NCBI RefSeq assembly: GCF_045762675.1
Contig: NZ_JBJDLK010000001.1
Location: forward strand, 124,001 to 188,000
Length of the DNA: 64,000 nucleotides
DNA from: Elizabethkingia meningoseptica_A
GTDB lineage: Bacteria; Bacteroidota; Bacteroidia; Flavobacteriales; Weeksellaceae
Direction: 5' to 3'
Shown piece by piece: positions 44,145 to 51,312 of the stretch; the stretch's first letter is position 1; every line of letters begins with the position of its first letter. The position numbers and the translations under genes were made by a program. The notes beneath the pieces were generated by a model. That model ran no database searches. It had not been told where the DNA came from and saw nothing but the letters and a program-made list of their open reading frames with translations.

Positions 44145-44156
44145 GTAAAATTTTAC
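44145..44156 (-). promoter_or_regulatory. Candidate operator palindrome at the defence promoter
   Basis: GTAAAATTTTAC is a perfect 12-base palindrome centred about 26 bases upstream of the -7 box, over the expected -33 region. The neighbouring XRE protein is the obvious candidate ligand. In AT-rich DNA a chance palindrome is possible. Confidence 0.4.
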
Positions 44157-44228
44157 GATGCTAATACAGGATACTAACCCAAATTACAAAATTTTCTTTA
44201 ACTAATTGTGTCATAAGCTGTAAGGAGT

Positions 44229-44636
44229 CTATCTCCCCTCAATCAACCTCTCCAGTTTCTCAATCATTTCCTTTTGTTGTTGAAGCATGCGTTCATAAAG
44301 CTCAACCATTTTGTCAAGAGGATTGAAAGTACAATTGAAGTTTGCTTGTGCACCATCGGTAAAAGTATTCGCAACAGCGCTATCGTGGAAAGTATTTGCA
44401 ATAATATTGATTGCTGATTCTTCATCAAAATTCTCAATAGCTTCGGTAGGTACTTTCAGGATTTTGGCTACCTGTTCTAAAATATCCTTTTCAACGGATT
44501 CTTTTTGTTCGAGGAGTGAGATTTTCTTTTGGTTCCAGTCATCGCCCAGTTCAAAAGCTAAGGCTTCCTGCTTAATGCCCAGCATTTCACGAAAACGCTT
44601 GATATTTCTTCCCTGGTGTATTTTCTTGTTTGGCAT
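44229..44636 (-). CDS. XRE-family helix-turn-helix regulator
   Basis: This 135-residue protein has an N-terminal HTH (IKRFREMLGIKQEALAFELGDDWNQKKISLLEQ, positions about 10-45) and a C-terminal coiled coil (KMVELYERMLQQQKEMIEKLERLIEGR) suited to dimerisation. The middle repeats a HDSAVANTFTDGAQANF-like motif. Start 44636 is preferred: a -7 box covers 44658-44665, so a start at 44651 would be leaderless. It lies upstream of the defence operon on the same strand and divergent from symE, so it may control either or both (inference). Confidence 0.8.
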   Translation of the reverse strand: MPNKKIHQGRNIKRFREMLGIKQEALAFELGDDWNQKKISLLEQKESVEKDILEQVAKILKVPTEAIENFDEESAINIIANTFHDSAVANTFTDGAQANFNCTFNPLDKMVELYERMLQQQKEMIEKLERLIEGR

Positions 44637-44657
44637 ATCGGTATGTATCATAAACCT

Positions 44658-44665
44658 CAAATTTA
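44658..44665 (-). promoter_or_regulatory. -7 box for the XRE gene
   Basis: Minus-strand TAAATTTG. Just upstream is TTTTAAGTTAAAA (44669-44681), an odd palindrome that might allow autoregulation. Confidence 0.5.
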
Positions 44666-44831
44666 GTGTTTTAAGTTAAAATAATTAATCGGTATAGGCA
44701 AATCTTGTTTCTAAATTATGCTTTTTTCCGGATAAAACATCCTGAGCAGGAATAGTTTAGCCCGAAAAGCCTGCGTTACTTCACCGCATCATACTGTTGG
44801 AAACAAATATAAGCGATTTGAAATAGGCTGC

Positions 44832-44849
44832 ATTACGGTAATCCGTAAT
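44832..44849. promoter_or_regulatory. Inverted repeat ATTACGG-TAAT-CCGTAAT upstream of symE
   Basis: Perfect seven-base arms around four bases, 37 bases before the symE ATG. Its core TACGGTAATCCGTA differs by one base from TACGGTAAACCGTA at 51242-51255, also in an upstream region. A shared regulator site is plausible. Confidence 0.5.
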
Positions 44850-44886
44850 TGTTTCGCGATATACCATATAACAAAAACACCAGATT

Positions 44887-45231
44887 ATGTGTACCCTGAA
44901 ATTATTAGATGAAAAAGAAGTCCTGCTGGAAACCCGCAGGCTGATCGTTTGCCGTACCAAGCTAAGTGCCTACGACTACTATTCCAAAATAAACATTATG
45001 GGCAAATGGGTCCGGAAATGCGGATTTGAGCCGGGAGAAAGGCTTTCGGTGAAAGTCTATAAAAACCGGATTATAATAGAGAAAGAGGAGCCCTACACTA
45101 TTGATCCTGCATTGTTGGAACGCATGCAAAGGGCTAGTGAAGAAGAGTTGAAAAGAAGACTGAAAAGGCTGGTAGGCGCCGATATCTTCGAACAATTGTG
45201 CTTTCCGGACGGAAGAATAAAAATAAAATAG
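44887..45231 (+). CDS. symE: SymE-like toxin-domain protein
   Basis: This 114-residue protein has a SymE-type AbrB-fold core: INIMGKWVRKCGFEPGERLS then VKVYKNRIIIEKE (about 35-67). In E. coli SymE is an SOS-induced toxin-like protein that condenses nucleoid DNA or acts on RNA and is restrained by antisense RNA SymR. The C-terminal 45 residues are charged and helical. No LexA box was identified and no antisense RNA can be proven from sequence. It sits beside the defence operon and divergent from the XRE gene. Confidence 0.75.
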   Translation: MCTLKLLDEKEVLLETRRLIVCRTKLSAYDYYSKINIMGKWVRKCGFEPGERLSVKVYKNRIIIEKEEPYTIDPALLERMQRASEEELKRRLKRLVGADIFEQLCFPDGRIKIK

Positions 45232-45275
45232 CCGGTATAATTGATTTTCAGTATTTTTATCAGCAAATAAATGCG

Positions 45276-45692
45276 ATGAAAAACAAACTTTTTATAATGG
45301 CGGTAATGCTTTCAATGGGAGCAGTACCAGCAATAAAGGCAAAGTCAAATAGTGTATCCTCCACGAAGGTGTTGGTTCAGGTGTCGGGTGATTTTGGAGG
45401 TAAATATTCCAGTGAAGGGGAGAAGAACGGTATTATCGCTTTCGATCTTTCACAAACCGGAGCAAAAGTAGAAGGAAAAGCCAGCTACCAGACCTTTGGA
45501 AAGAAAGCAAAGAAAGTAGACTTATCCGTTAAGGGAAACATAAAAGGCGGTATTGCTTATATTCAGTTTAAAGATCAGAAAGGTTCAGTAATCGCCAGCG
45601 GAACCCTGAAACTGGATGGTGAAGATACGGTGTTGTTTAAGCAAATGACAGCATCCCGCATTATTCCACGTGAAGCAGTACTGCTTAGATAA
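45276..45692 (+). CDS. Small secreted protein, unknown
   Basis: This 138-residue protein starts at the ATG at 45276, which gives a signal peptide (MKNKLFIMAVMLSMGAVPAIKA); the frame is open upstream into symE but without a sensible start. The mature part is lysine- and glycine-rich with a beta pattern (GDFGGKYSSEGEKNGIIAFD, SVKGNIKGGIAYIQF). It has no recognised domain. It follows symE by 44 bases and may be co-transcribed. Confidence 0.65.
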   Translation: MKNKLFIMAVMLSMGAVPAIKAKSNSVSSTKVLVQVSGDFGGKYSSEGEKNGIIAFDLSQTGAKVEGKASYQTFGKKAKKVDLSVKGNIKGGIAYIQFKDQKGSVIASGTLKLDGEDTVLFKQMTASRIIPREAVLLR

Positions 45693-45717
45693 AAAATAAA
45701 ATAACTTTGATATTTGT

Positions 45718-45754
45718 ATCCGGAATACGACCTAGTGTTCCGGATTACTTTTTT
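45718..45754. terminator. Terminator between the small secreted gene and umuC
   Basis: Arms ATCCGGAA and TTCCGGAT with a 12-base loop and a following ACTTTTTTAA, between convergent genes. Confidence 0.75.
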
Positions 45755-45767
45755 AATTCGTGCCGGT

Positions 45768-47039
45768 TTATTGAAACCGGTAATCGGCTTCAGGCAGGGT
45801 ATTGTTCTTTAGGAAATCTTCATAAGCCTGAGAAAGTTTCTTTCTGCCATAATTACTTTTGAAGTCCAGATTTCCCAGTCGGATTTTATCCTTTCCGTAA
45901 CGGCGGTTAAGTTTATCCATGGCCTCCATAATATTTTTGTGCTTGTCAAAATGGTCTTCCTCAAAAAGGCTGATCAGTCTTTCATCTTCCGGAACAAAAT
46001 CATGAATCCATACGCCGGCTCTTTTATAATGATATCCCTCAATATAGATTTCATCCAGTAACCGGGCAGCTGTTTTAGCCAGATCGATAGATGAGCTTAT
46101 GGGATTGGGGAAGCTGTAAGAAGCCGCATTTTTATATTCCGGCAGGTCTTTTCGGTAACGGTTGGTGTTGATAAAAACGGTAATGGATTTGCAGCAGCTT
46201 TTCTGCCTGCGCAGTTTCTCTCCTGCTGAAAAAGCAAAAGCACTGATTCGTTCCTGCAGGTCTTCTTTCTTCGTGACCATTTCCATAAAACTACGGGTTA
46301 CAGCAATGGATTTTTTACCGGAGGTATGCGGAATTTCAAACTGCGGAATACCTTTAAGCTCGTTTACCAAACGGACTCCGTTAACCCCCATTTGTTTTCT
46401 TATCCACATCTCGGGTTTGCTGAAGAGGTCATAAGCTTTGTATATTCCGGCGTCTTTCATACGGGCGCTTAGCCTCCGGCCAATTCCCCAGACATCCTCT
46501 ATATTCAGCCACTTTAGTGCCTTTTCTATATCTTCAGGTTTCTCCAGAACAAAGAACCCGCCGAACTTCTCGGGGTTTTTCTTGGCAATTCTGTTGGCCA
46601 CCTTGGCCAGTGTTTTAGACGGGGCTATACCCACGCTTACCGGAATACCCTCGACATCCTGAACTTCCTGTTTCAGTTTCCTGCAATGCTCCAGAATATT
46701 GATGTAGCGGAAGCCCGAAAGATTCAGAAAAGCTTCATCGATACTATACACTTCCGTTTCGGGGGCGTACTGTTTAATAATGTTCATCACCTTCTGACTC
46801 CTGAAATTGTAAAGCTCGAATTTGGAAGAAAGGCTCACGATATTGTGTTCCTTAAAGAATTTCTCATATTTAAAAGCAGGTGCTCCCATGGGAACGCCCA
46901 AAGCTTTGGCTTCTTCGCTTCTGGAGATCACACAGCCGTCATTATTGGACAGTACAACCACGGGTTTACCTTCGAGATCTTTGTCCAGATCCCGCTCGCA
47001 GCTGACAAAAAAATTGTTACAATCGACGAGGGCAAACAT
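45768..47039 (-). CDS. umuC: Y-family DNA polymerase, UmuC-type
   Basis: This 423-residue translesion polymerase opens with FALVDCNNFFVSCERDLD (first metal aspartate), continues with VVLSNNDGCVISRSEEAKALG and EVYSIDEAFLNLSGF (DE catalytic pair), then a helix-hairpin-helix and the C-terminal UmuC domain (YHYKRAGVWIHDFVPEDE). UmuC normally needs UmuD' for activity; no umuD gene is adjacent. Upstream lies a 497-base heptamer array beginning 63 bases before the start codon, which leaves little room for a normal promoter and may influence expression. Confidence 0.92.
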   Translation of the reverse strand: MFALVDCNNFFVSCERDLDKDLEGKPVVVLSNNDGCVISRSEEAKALGVPMGAPAFKYEKFFKEHNIVSLSSKFELYNFRSQKVMNIIKQYAPETEVYSIDEAFLNLSGFRYINILEHCRKLKQEVQDVEGIPVSVGIAPSKTLAKVANRIAKKNPEKFGGFFVLEKPEDIEKALKWLNIEDVWGIGRRLSARMKDAGIYKAYDLFSKPEMWIRKQMGVNGVRLVNELKGIPQFEIPHTSGKKSIAVTRSFMEMVTKKEDLQERISAFAFSAGEKLRRQKSCCKSITVFINTNRYRKDLPEYKNAASYSFPNPISSSIDLAKTAARLLDEIYIEGYHYKRAGVWIHDFVPEDERLISLFEEDHFDKHKNIMEAMDKLNRRYGKDKIRLGNLDFKSNYGRKKLSQAYEDFLKNNTLPEADYRFQ

Positions 47040-47102
47040 GATGAATTTTTCTGCAAGTTAGTTCTAAAAAAATAACAAAAACACAGATGTGGAAAAAAAA
47101 GT

Positions 47103-47599
47103 AGTTGACAGTTGTCAGTTATCAGTTATCAGTTATCAGTTATCAGTTATCAGTAATTAGTAATGGGTAATCAGTAATCAGTTGTCAGTGTACAGTTGAC
47201 AGTTGACAGTGTACAGTAATTAGTAATGGGTAATCAGTAATCAGTTGTCAGTGTACAGTTGACAGTGTACAGTAATTAGTAATGGGTAATCAGTAATCAG
47301 TAATCAGTTGTCAGTGTACAGTTGACAGTGTACAGTAATCAGTAATCAGTTGTCAGTGTACAGTTGACAGTGTACAGTAATCAGTAATTAGTTGTCAGTT
47401 GTCAGTTATCAGTTATCAGTTATCAGTAATTAGTTATCATTCATCATTCATCATTCATCAATCATCAGTTATCAGTAATCAGTTGACAGTTGACAGTGTA
47501 CAGTAATTAGTAATGGGGAATCAGTTATCAATCATCAATCATCAATCATCAATCATCAATCATCAACCATTAATCATTAATCATTAATCATTACTGTAC
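47103..47599. repeat. Heptanucleotide repeat array, 71 units in constant phase
   Basis: Reading from 47103 in steps of seven, units are AGTTATC, AGTAATC, AGTTGTC, AGTTGAC, AGTGTAC, AGTAATT, AGTAATG, GGTAATC, then ATTCATC, AATCATC and AATCATT towards the right end. Phase is kept to 47599 (71 units, 497 bases) with no indel that breaks the register. Higher-order blocks (AGTTGTC AGTGTAC AGTTGAC AGTGTAC and so on) are repeated. No ORF fits because seven is not a multiple of three. It fills the gap between umuC and the SDR gene. Confidence 0.9.
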
Positions 47600-47682
47600 A
47601 CTTGAAGCTTATTCCGAAAAGTTCACCATAGAATACTGGCGTGTAATATTCATTTTTGTAACACAAACTTTAAAAATTATAG

Positions 47683-48441
47683 ATGATGTCAAGAAATGAC
47701 TTAAAAAACAAAGTAATCTTAATTGCAGGTGGTGCCAAAAATCTTGGGGGCCTGCTGAGCCGTGATTTTGCTGCAAAAGGTGCGAAACTGGCTATTCATT
47801 ACAACAGCGACAGTACAAAGGCTGATGCCAAAAAAACACTGGCAGATGTTCAGGCAGCAGGAGCTGAGGCTTTTCTGTTTCAGGGAGACCTTACTCAGGT
47901 CGGAAACATTACAAAACTGTTCGATGAAACCGTATCCCGATTTGGCGGAATAGACATTGCCATTAATACCGTGGGAATGGTACTGAAGAAACCTTTTGGA
48001 GAAACAACCGAAGCGGAATTTGATACCATGTCTGCCATTAATTCCAAAGTGGCCTATTTCTTCTTACAGGAAGCGGGTAAAAAACTAAATGATAACGGTA
48101 AAATCTGTACCATTGTAACCTCTTTGCTGGCAGCATATACAGGTTTGTATTCCACTTATGCAGGTCAGAAAGCACCGGTAGAACATTACACACGTGCAGC
48201 GTCTAAAGAATTTGGTTCCCGCGGGATTTCCGTAACGGCTGTAGCGCCGGGACCTATGGATACGCCGTTTTTCTACGGACAGGAAAGCGAGGATGCGGTG
48301 GCTTATCACAAATCGGCATCGGCATTAGGTGGTTTAACGGATATTAAAGATATTGCTCCGCTTGTAGAATTCCTGGTGAGTGATGGCTGGTGGATCACCG
48401 GGCAGACTATTTTTGCTAACGGAGGTTATACCACACGCTAA
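47683..48441 (+). CDS. Short-chain dehydrogenase/reductase
   Basis: This 252-residue SDR protein has an NAD(P) motif GGAKNLGGLLSRDFA (in place of the classical TGxxxGIG) and the catalytic YAGQK. NTVGMV stands where NNAG is usual. The C-terminus FANGGYTTR is typical of classical SDRs. The substrate is unknown; annotation transfer as 3-oxoacyl-ACP reductase would be unsafe. It is monocistronic between two repeat arrays. Confidence 0.85.
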   Translation: MMSRNDLKNKVILIAGGAKNLGGLLSRDFAAKGAKLAIHYNSDSTKADAKKTLADVQAAGAEAFLFQGDLTQVGNITKLFDETVSRFGGIDIAINTVGMVLKKPFGETTEAEFDTMSAINSKVAYFFLQEAGKKLNDNGKICTIVTSLLAAYTGLYSTYAGQKAPVEHYTRAASKEFGSRGISVTAVAPGPMDTPFFYGQESEDAVAYHKSASALGGLTDIKDIAPLVEFLVSDGWWITGQTIFANGGYTTR

Positions 48442-48454
48442 GAATAATAGAACA

Positions 48455-48484
48455 AAAGCCGCAGTAACAGGCTGTGGCTTTTAA
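48455..48484 (+). terminator. Terminator after the SDR gene
   Basis: Imperfect stem AAAAGCCGCAG/CTGTGGCTTTT with a seven-base loop, ending in TTTT. Confidence 0.7.
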
Positions 48485-49051
48485 ATCAAAGATTTTTATG
48501 AGATGGTATAAAATTGCGGAGCAATTAGTGCCTTTAAAGCATAATGAGAATAAGAATAAATTAGTGCCATTGTGTTGAATGCTGATGGTATTTAAGCGGT
48601 TAAGTAGTATCACAAAGGCACAGGATATGGAAAAGTTGCGTGATTAAGGCACTAGAAAATCAAAGATTTTCATAAGAAAGGTATAAAATTGCGGAGCAAT
48701 TAGTGCCTTTAAAGCATAATGAGAATAAGAATAAATTAGTGCCATTGTGTTGAATGCTGATGGTATTTAATCGGTTAAGTAGTATCACAAAGGCACGGGA
48801 TATGGAAAAGTTGCGTGATTAAGGCACTAGAAAATCAAAGATTTTCATTTGGAAGTTACAAAATTGCGAAGCAATTAGTGCCTTTAAAGCATAATGAGAA
48901 TAACAATAAATAGTGCCATTGTGTTGAATCCTGATGATGTTTGAGCAGTCAAGAAGTATCACAAAGACACATAAAATCAAATATTGCGAAGCAATTAGTG
49001 CCTTTAAAGCATAATGAGAATAAGAATAAATTAGTGCCATTGTGTTGAATC
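48483..49051. repeat. Four tandem copies of a structured 175-bp intergenic repeat
   Basis: The landmark ATTGCGGAGCAAT (ATTGCGAAGCAAT in copies 3 and 4) occurs at 48513, 48688, 48863 and 48983, giving periods 175, 175 and 120; copy 4 has lost about 55 bases. Each full unit has an outer stem AAGGCACTA/TAGTGCCTT (48646/48701 and 48821/48876) holding two inner hairpins, GAAAATC AAA GATTTTC and ATTGC GGA GCAAT. A second stem, GTGCCATTGTG/CACAAAGGCAC (48564/48611), follows. No real ORF is present. It resembles neither CRISPR nor an insertion sequence. Confidence 0.9.
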
Positions 49052-49090
49052 TACCATGTAAACAGACTATAATTAAAAAAAACATATAAA

Positions 49091-49438
49091 ATGCTTCTAA
49101 AAGTTCTTAATGCGATACTGATTCTCATTGCAGTGTTTATGGGAATAAAACAGGGGTTTGCGATGTTTACCGGCAAAGCAGAAATGCTCACACTGTTTGG
49201 AAAATGGAATATTGGCAAAACGGGTGTTATGATTAACGGAGCGGTAACCATTATCGCGGCGATTATGATTCTGTTTCCCAAAACCTTTATATGGGGAAAT
49301 TTTCTGATGGCTGCAGGAATATTACTGATTATCTGTTTTCATCTGCAGGACCGGGATTTTAAAGGCGTGGCTATAGAAATACCTTTTCTGCTGCTTAATC
49401 TGGTGATTATTTATCTGCAATATCCGCTGAAGAAATAA
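49091..49438 (+). CDS. Small four-helix membrane protein
   Basis: This 115-residue protein has four hydrophobic segments (about 5-22, 44-62, 66-86, 95-110) and resembles small DoxX-like membrane proteins, with TGKAEMLTLFGKW between helices one and two. No catalytic motif is seen. It follows the structured repeat array by 39 bases and precedes the lipoprotein gene by 26 bases, probably as an operon. Confidence 0.65.
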   Translation: MLLKVLNAILILIAVFMGIKQGFAMFTGKAEMLTLFGKWNIGKTGVMINGAVTIIAAIMILFPKTFIWGNFLMAAGILLIICFHLQDRDFKGVAIEIPFLLLNLVIIYLQYPLKK

Positions 49439-49464
49439 GTTTTACCCCTTATATGCTGTAAACC

Positions 49465-49902
49465 ATGCGTAAAAAAATAATAGAACTTACAGGAATTCTG
49501 TTTTTCTGTTTCTCATTAACCGCCTGCGGGCAGAAGCAGAACACTGAAAAAACAATACAACAACAATCCCCAAAAACACAAACGATGGATGTATCAAAAA
49601 TTACCAATGAAAAAGTAAAAGGCGCTATAGAAGCACTACAGGCAGGAGATAAAAGCTGGTATTCCTATTTTACCGAAAACCCGGTGATGACAGATGACGG
49701 CAATACCATAGATTTTAAATCCTTTTTTGCCAATGCACTGGGAAAAGAAAGATTCCTGAGTATAGATCAGGTGGAGAATAACGGACTGGATATTTACGGA
49801 AATTTTGAAGCCGGAAAATGGGGGACTTTCAGAACCTTCTTTAAGTTTCATCAGGCGTCGGATGGTAAATTCAACCGGCTGGATATAGGACAGGCACACT
49901 AG
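49465..49902 (+). CDS. Lipoprotein with NTF2/SnoaL-like domain
   Basis: This 145-residue protein has a lipobox LTACG with Cys21, a glutamine-rich linker and then a domain with VKGAIEALQAGDKSWYSYFTENPVMTDDG, the usual start of NTF2-like (SnoaL) cone folds. Such domains bind small ligands or act as isomerases or scaffolds. Specific function is unknown. Confidence 0.7.
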   Translation: MRKKIIELTGILFFCFSLTACGQKQNTEKTIQQQSPKTQTMDVSKITNEKVKGAIEALQAGDKSWYSYFTENPVMTDDGNTIDFKSFFANALGKERFLSIDQVENNGLDIYGNFEAGKWGTFRTFFKFHQASDGKFNRLDIGQAH

Positions 49903-49952
49903 TTTCTCAACAGAACACTGTTGTTTATTTTCCTGGCAGCGGAATAAATACA

Positions 49953-49996
49953 ATCCATTCATTAGTATTCCCGGGATACTGATGAATGGATTTTTT
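49953..49996 (+). terminator. Terminator after the NTF2-like lipoprotein gene
   Basis: Long stem ATCCATTCATTAGTAT...ATACTGATGAATGGAT with centre TCCCGGG and one mismatch, followed by TTTTT. Confidence 0.85.
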
Positions 49997-50160
49997 GCAT
50001 ACAGCCATTTTAATATTTTATCCTCAAAAAAGCTGAACTTAACATAATATGTATTGTTTTTTTGAAAAACGGCCTTTGAATATCTCTTTAAACCTCCTGT
50101 ATGAGGGTGTTTCGGAGAAATGCAAAAGGAGTCGGAAAAGTACTTTGTTCGGGTATCCTT

Positions 50161-50243
50161 CGGGAAATGTTCGGGAAAACCGCGAAAAATAGCCTTTTTT
50201 CCGAACATTTCCCGAACAAGAGTCGAACAAGAGTCGAACAAAC
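50161..50243. repeat. 14-bp inverted repeat and GAACAAGAGTC direct repeats
   Basis: CGGGAAATGTTCGG (50161-50174) is exactly inverted at 50201-50214, 26 bases apart. It is followed by GAACAAGAGTC twice and then GAACAAACC. Shorter TTCGGG words precede it. In this 531-base gap (49903-50433) no supported ORF was found; the minus-strand frame across it runs antisense through a real gene. It could be a recombination or regulatory element, or the remnant of a mobile element end. Confidence 0.6.
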
Positions 50244-50433
50244 CTAAGATTATTCACGTATCAGATTAGTGAATCTGAAAGATTTAGAGGAAAAATGCCG
50301 GTGTTGGATCATTCTATATTAAAGAAAACAGCGTTGACATAAAATGACAAAATTTCATTTATTGATTATTATTTTTCATTATTTTTATAGGATAAGGATT
50401 CATCAATAAATAGTCTTTTAATTACCAGCTTAT

Positions 50434-51147
50434 ATGTTTGAAAAACTCATTGACAGCTTCGAGAAACTCTGTCTGCAGATTATTATCGAGATATTACTGG
50501 TGCCGGTCACTATTTTTAAGCTTTTTCAGAAGCCCGCCCGGTGCTATGATTATTCTGTACATGAGATGGAAAAAGAAGAATTTGAACGCTTTCAGGATTA
50601 CCTTTCTCCGATAAAGCTGTCGGTTTATACTTCGGTCATCGTTTCTATATTGCTTATGGACTACGGCGGTCAGCAGAGTTTTATCACCAAAATAAAAGGG
50701 GTGAGCATGGTGGAAAAAGCCCTGATTATTTTCCTGATGAATAACTTCACAGCGGTATTGTTCAGCGTCGTGCTGCTGTGGTACAAAAAAGAAAAAGTAA
50801 ACTCTCCGGCTTTCCGTACCATGCTGTTTTCTTTTATTTACACCACCGTGTATACTTCCACACCCACATTTTTGCTTTTACTGGCGTCTATGGCTTTAGG
50901 GCATACCATTAATATTAATGGCTATATTGATTATCTGGATAAGATGAATGATTTTGGAGTAAATGACATCGCTTTTATGATCATCATTTTTCTGCTTTTT
51001 GTTTTAATGCTGATTGGTGCTATCAAACTCTTTAAGGCATTACACTATATTTTAAAGGAAAATTTCAGATACCATCCTTATGTAGTGTGGGTATTTACTT
51101 TACTGTTTTTCCTGATTCAGCTTTATTACGCAAAAGGTTTTGTGTAG
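50434..51147 (+). CDS. Uncharacterised integral membrane protein (Yip1-like)
   Basis: This 237-residue protein has a soluble N-terminal 60 residues with an amphipathic start (MFEKLIDSFEKLCLQIII) and then five hydrophobic segments, the last near VVWVFTLLFFLIQLYY. The layout is similar to Yip1/DUF3667-like membrane proteins in Bacteroidetes, but no diagnostic motif confirms it. Monocistronic. Function unknown. Confidence 0.6.
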   Translation: MFEKLIDSFEKLCLQIIIEILLVPVTIFKLFQKPARCYDYSVHEMEKEEFERFQDYLSPIKLSVYTSVIVSILLMDYGGQQSFITKIKGVSMVEKALIIFLMNNFTAVLFSVVLLWYKKEKVNSPAFRTMLFSFIYTTVYTSTPTFLLLLASMALGHTININGYIDYLDKMNDFGVNDIAFMIIIFLLFVLMLIGAIKLFKALHYILKENFRYHPYVVWVFTLLFFLIQLYYAKGFV

Positions 51148-51241
51148 CAGGGTTATGATCTCTAAACATTAATAATTAGTCTCTTTTCTCTTTCTATTAG
51201 ATTTTTTTATGCATTGCTTTAATGTGAAATGTTTATTTATT

Positions 51242-51255
51242 TACGGTAAACCGTA
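51242..51255. promoter_or_regulatory. Palindrome TACGGT-AA-ACCGTA upstream of the HExxH lipoprotein gene
   Basis: Six-base perfect arms around AA. A -7-like TATATTTA lies at 51278-51285, so the site overlaps the -33 region. It matches 13 of 14 bases of the core upstream of symE (44834-44847). Confidence 0.5.
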
Positions 51256-51312
51256 TTTTATTATCAAAATATTGTGCTATATTTAACACAATAAATTACA
51301 AAATCACATTTT

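Noticed and set aside
44229..45231. Classical toxin-antitoxin pair formed by XRE and SymE genes
   Set aside because: The genes are divergent and 226-250 bases apart, not an overlapping operon; SymE is normally restrained by antisense RNA.
36679..47682. Prophage or integrative element
   Set aside because: No integrase, transposase, structural or relaxase gene and no tRNA-associated direct repeats were found at the edges.
47040..47682. umuD gene upstream of umuC
   Set aside because: This region holds only the heptamer array and short AT-rich flanks; no UmuD-like frame exists.
47103..49051. CRISPR array in the repeat-rich region
   Set aside because: The heptamers have no spacers, the 175-bp units are contiguous and almost identical across their length, and no cas genes are present.
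49636..50241. Minus-strand 201-codon frame
   Set aside because: It runs antisense through the NTF2-like lipoprotein gene, includes the inverted repeat, and has no protein-like motif.
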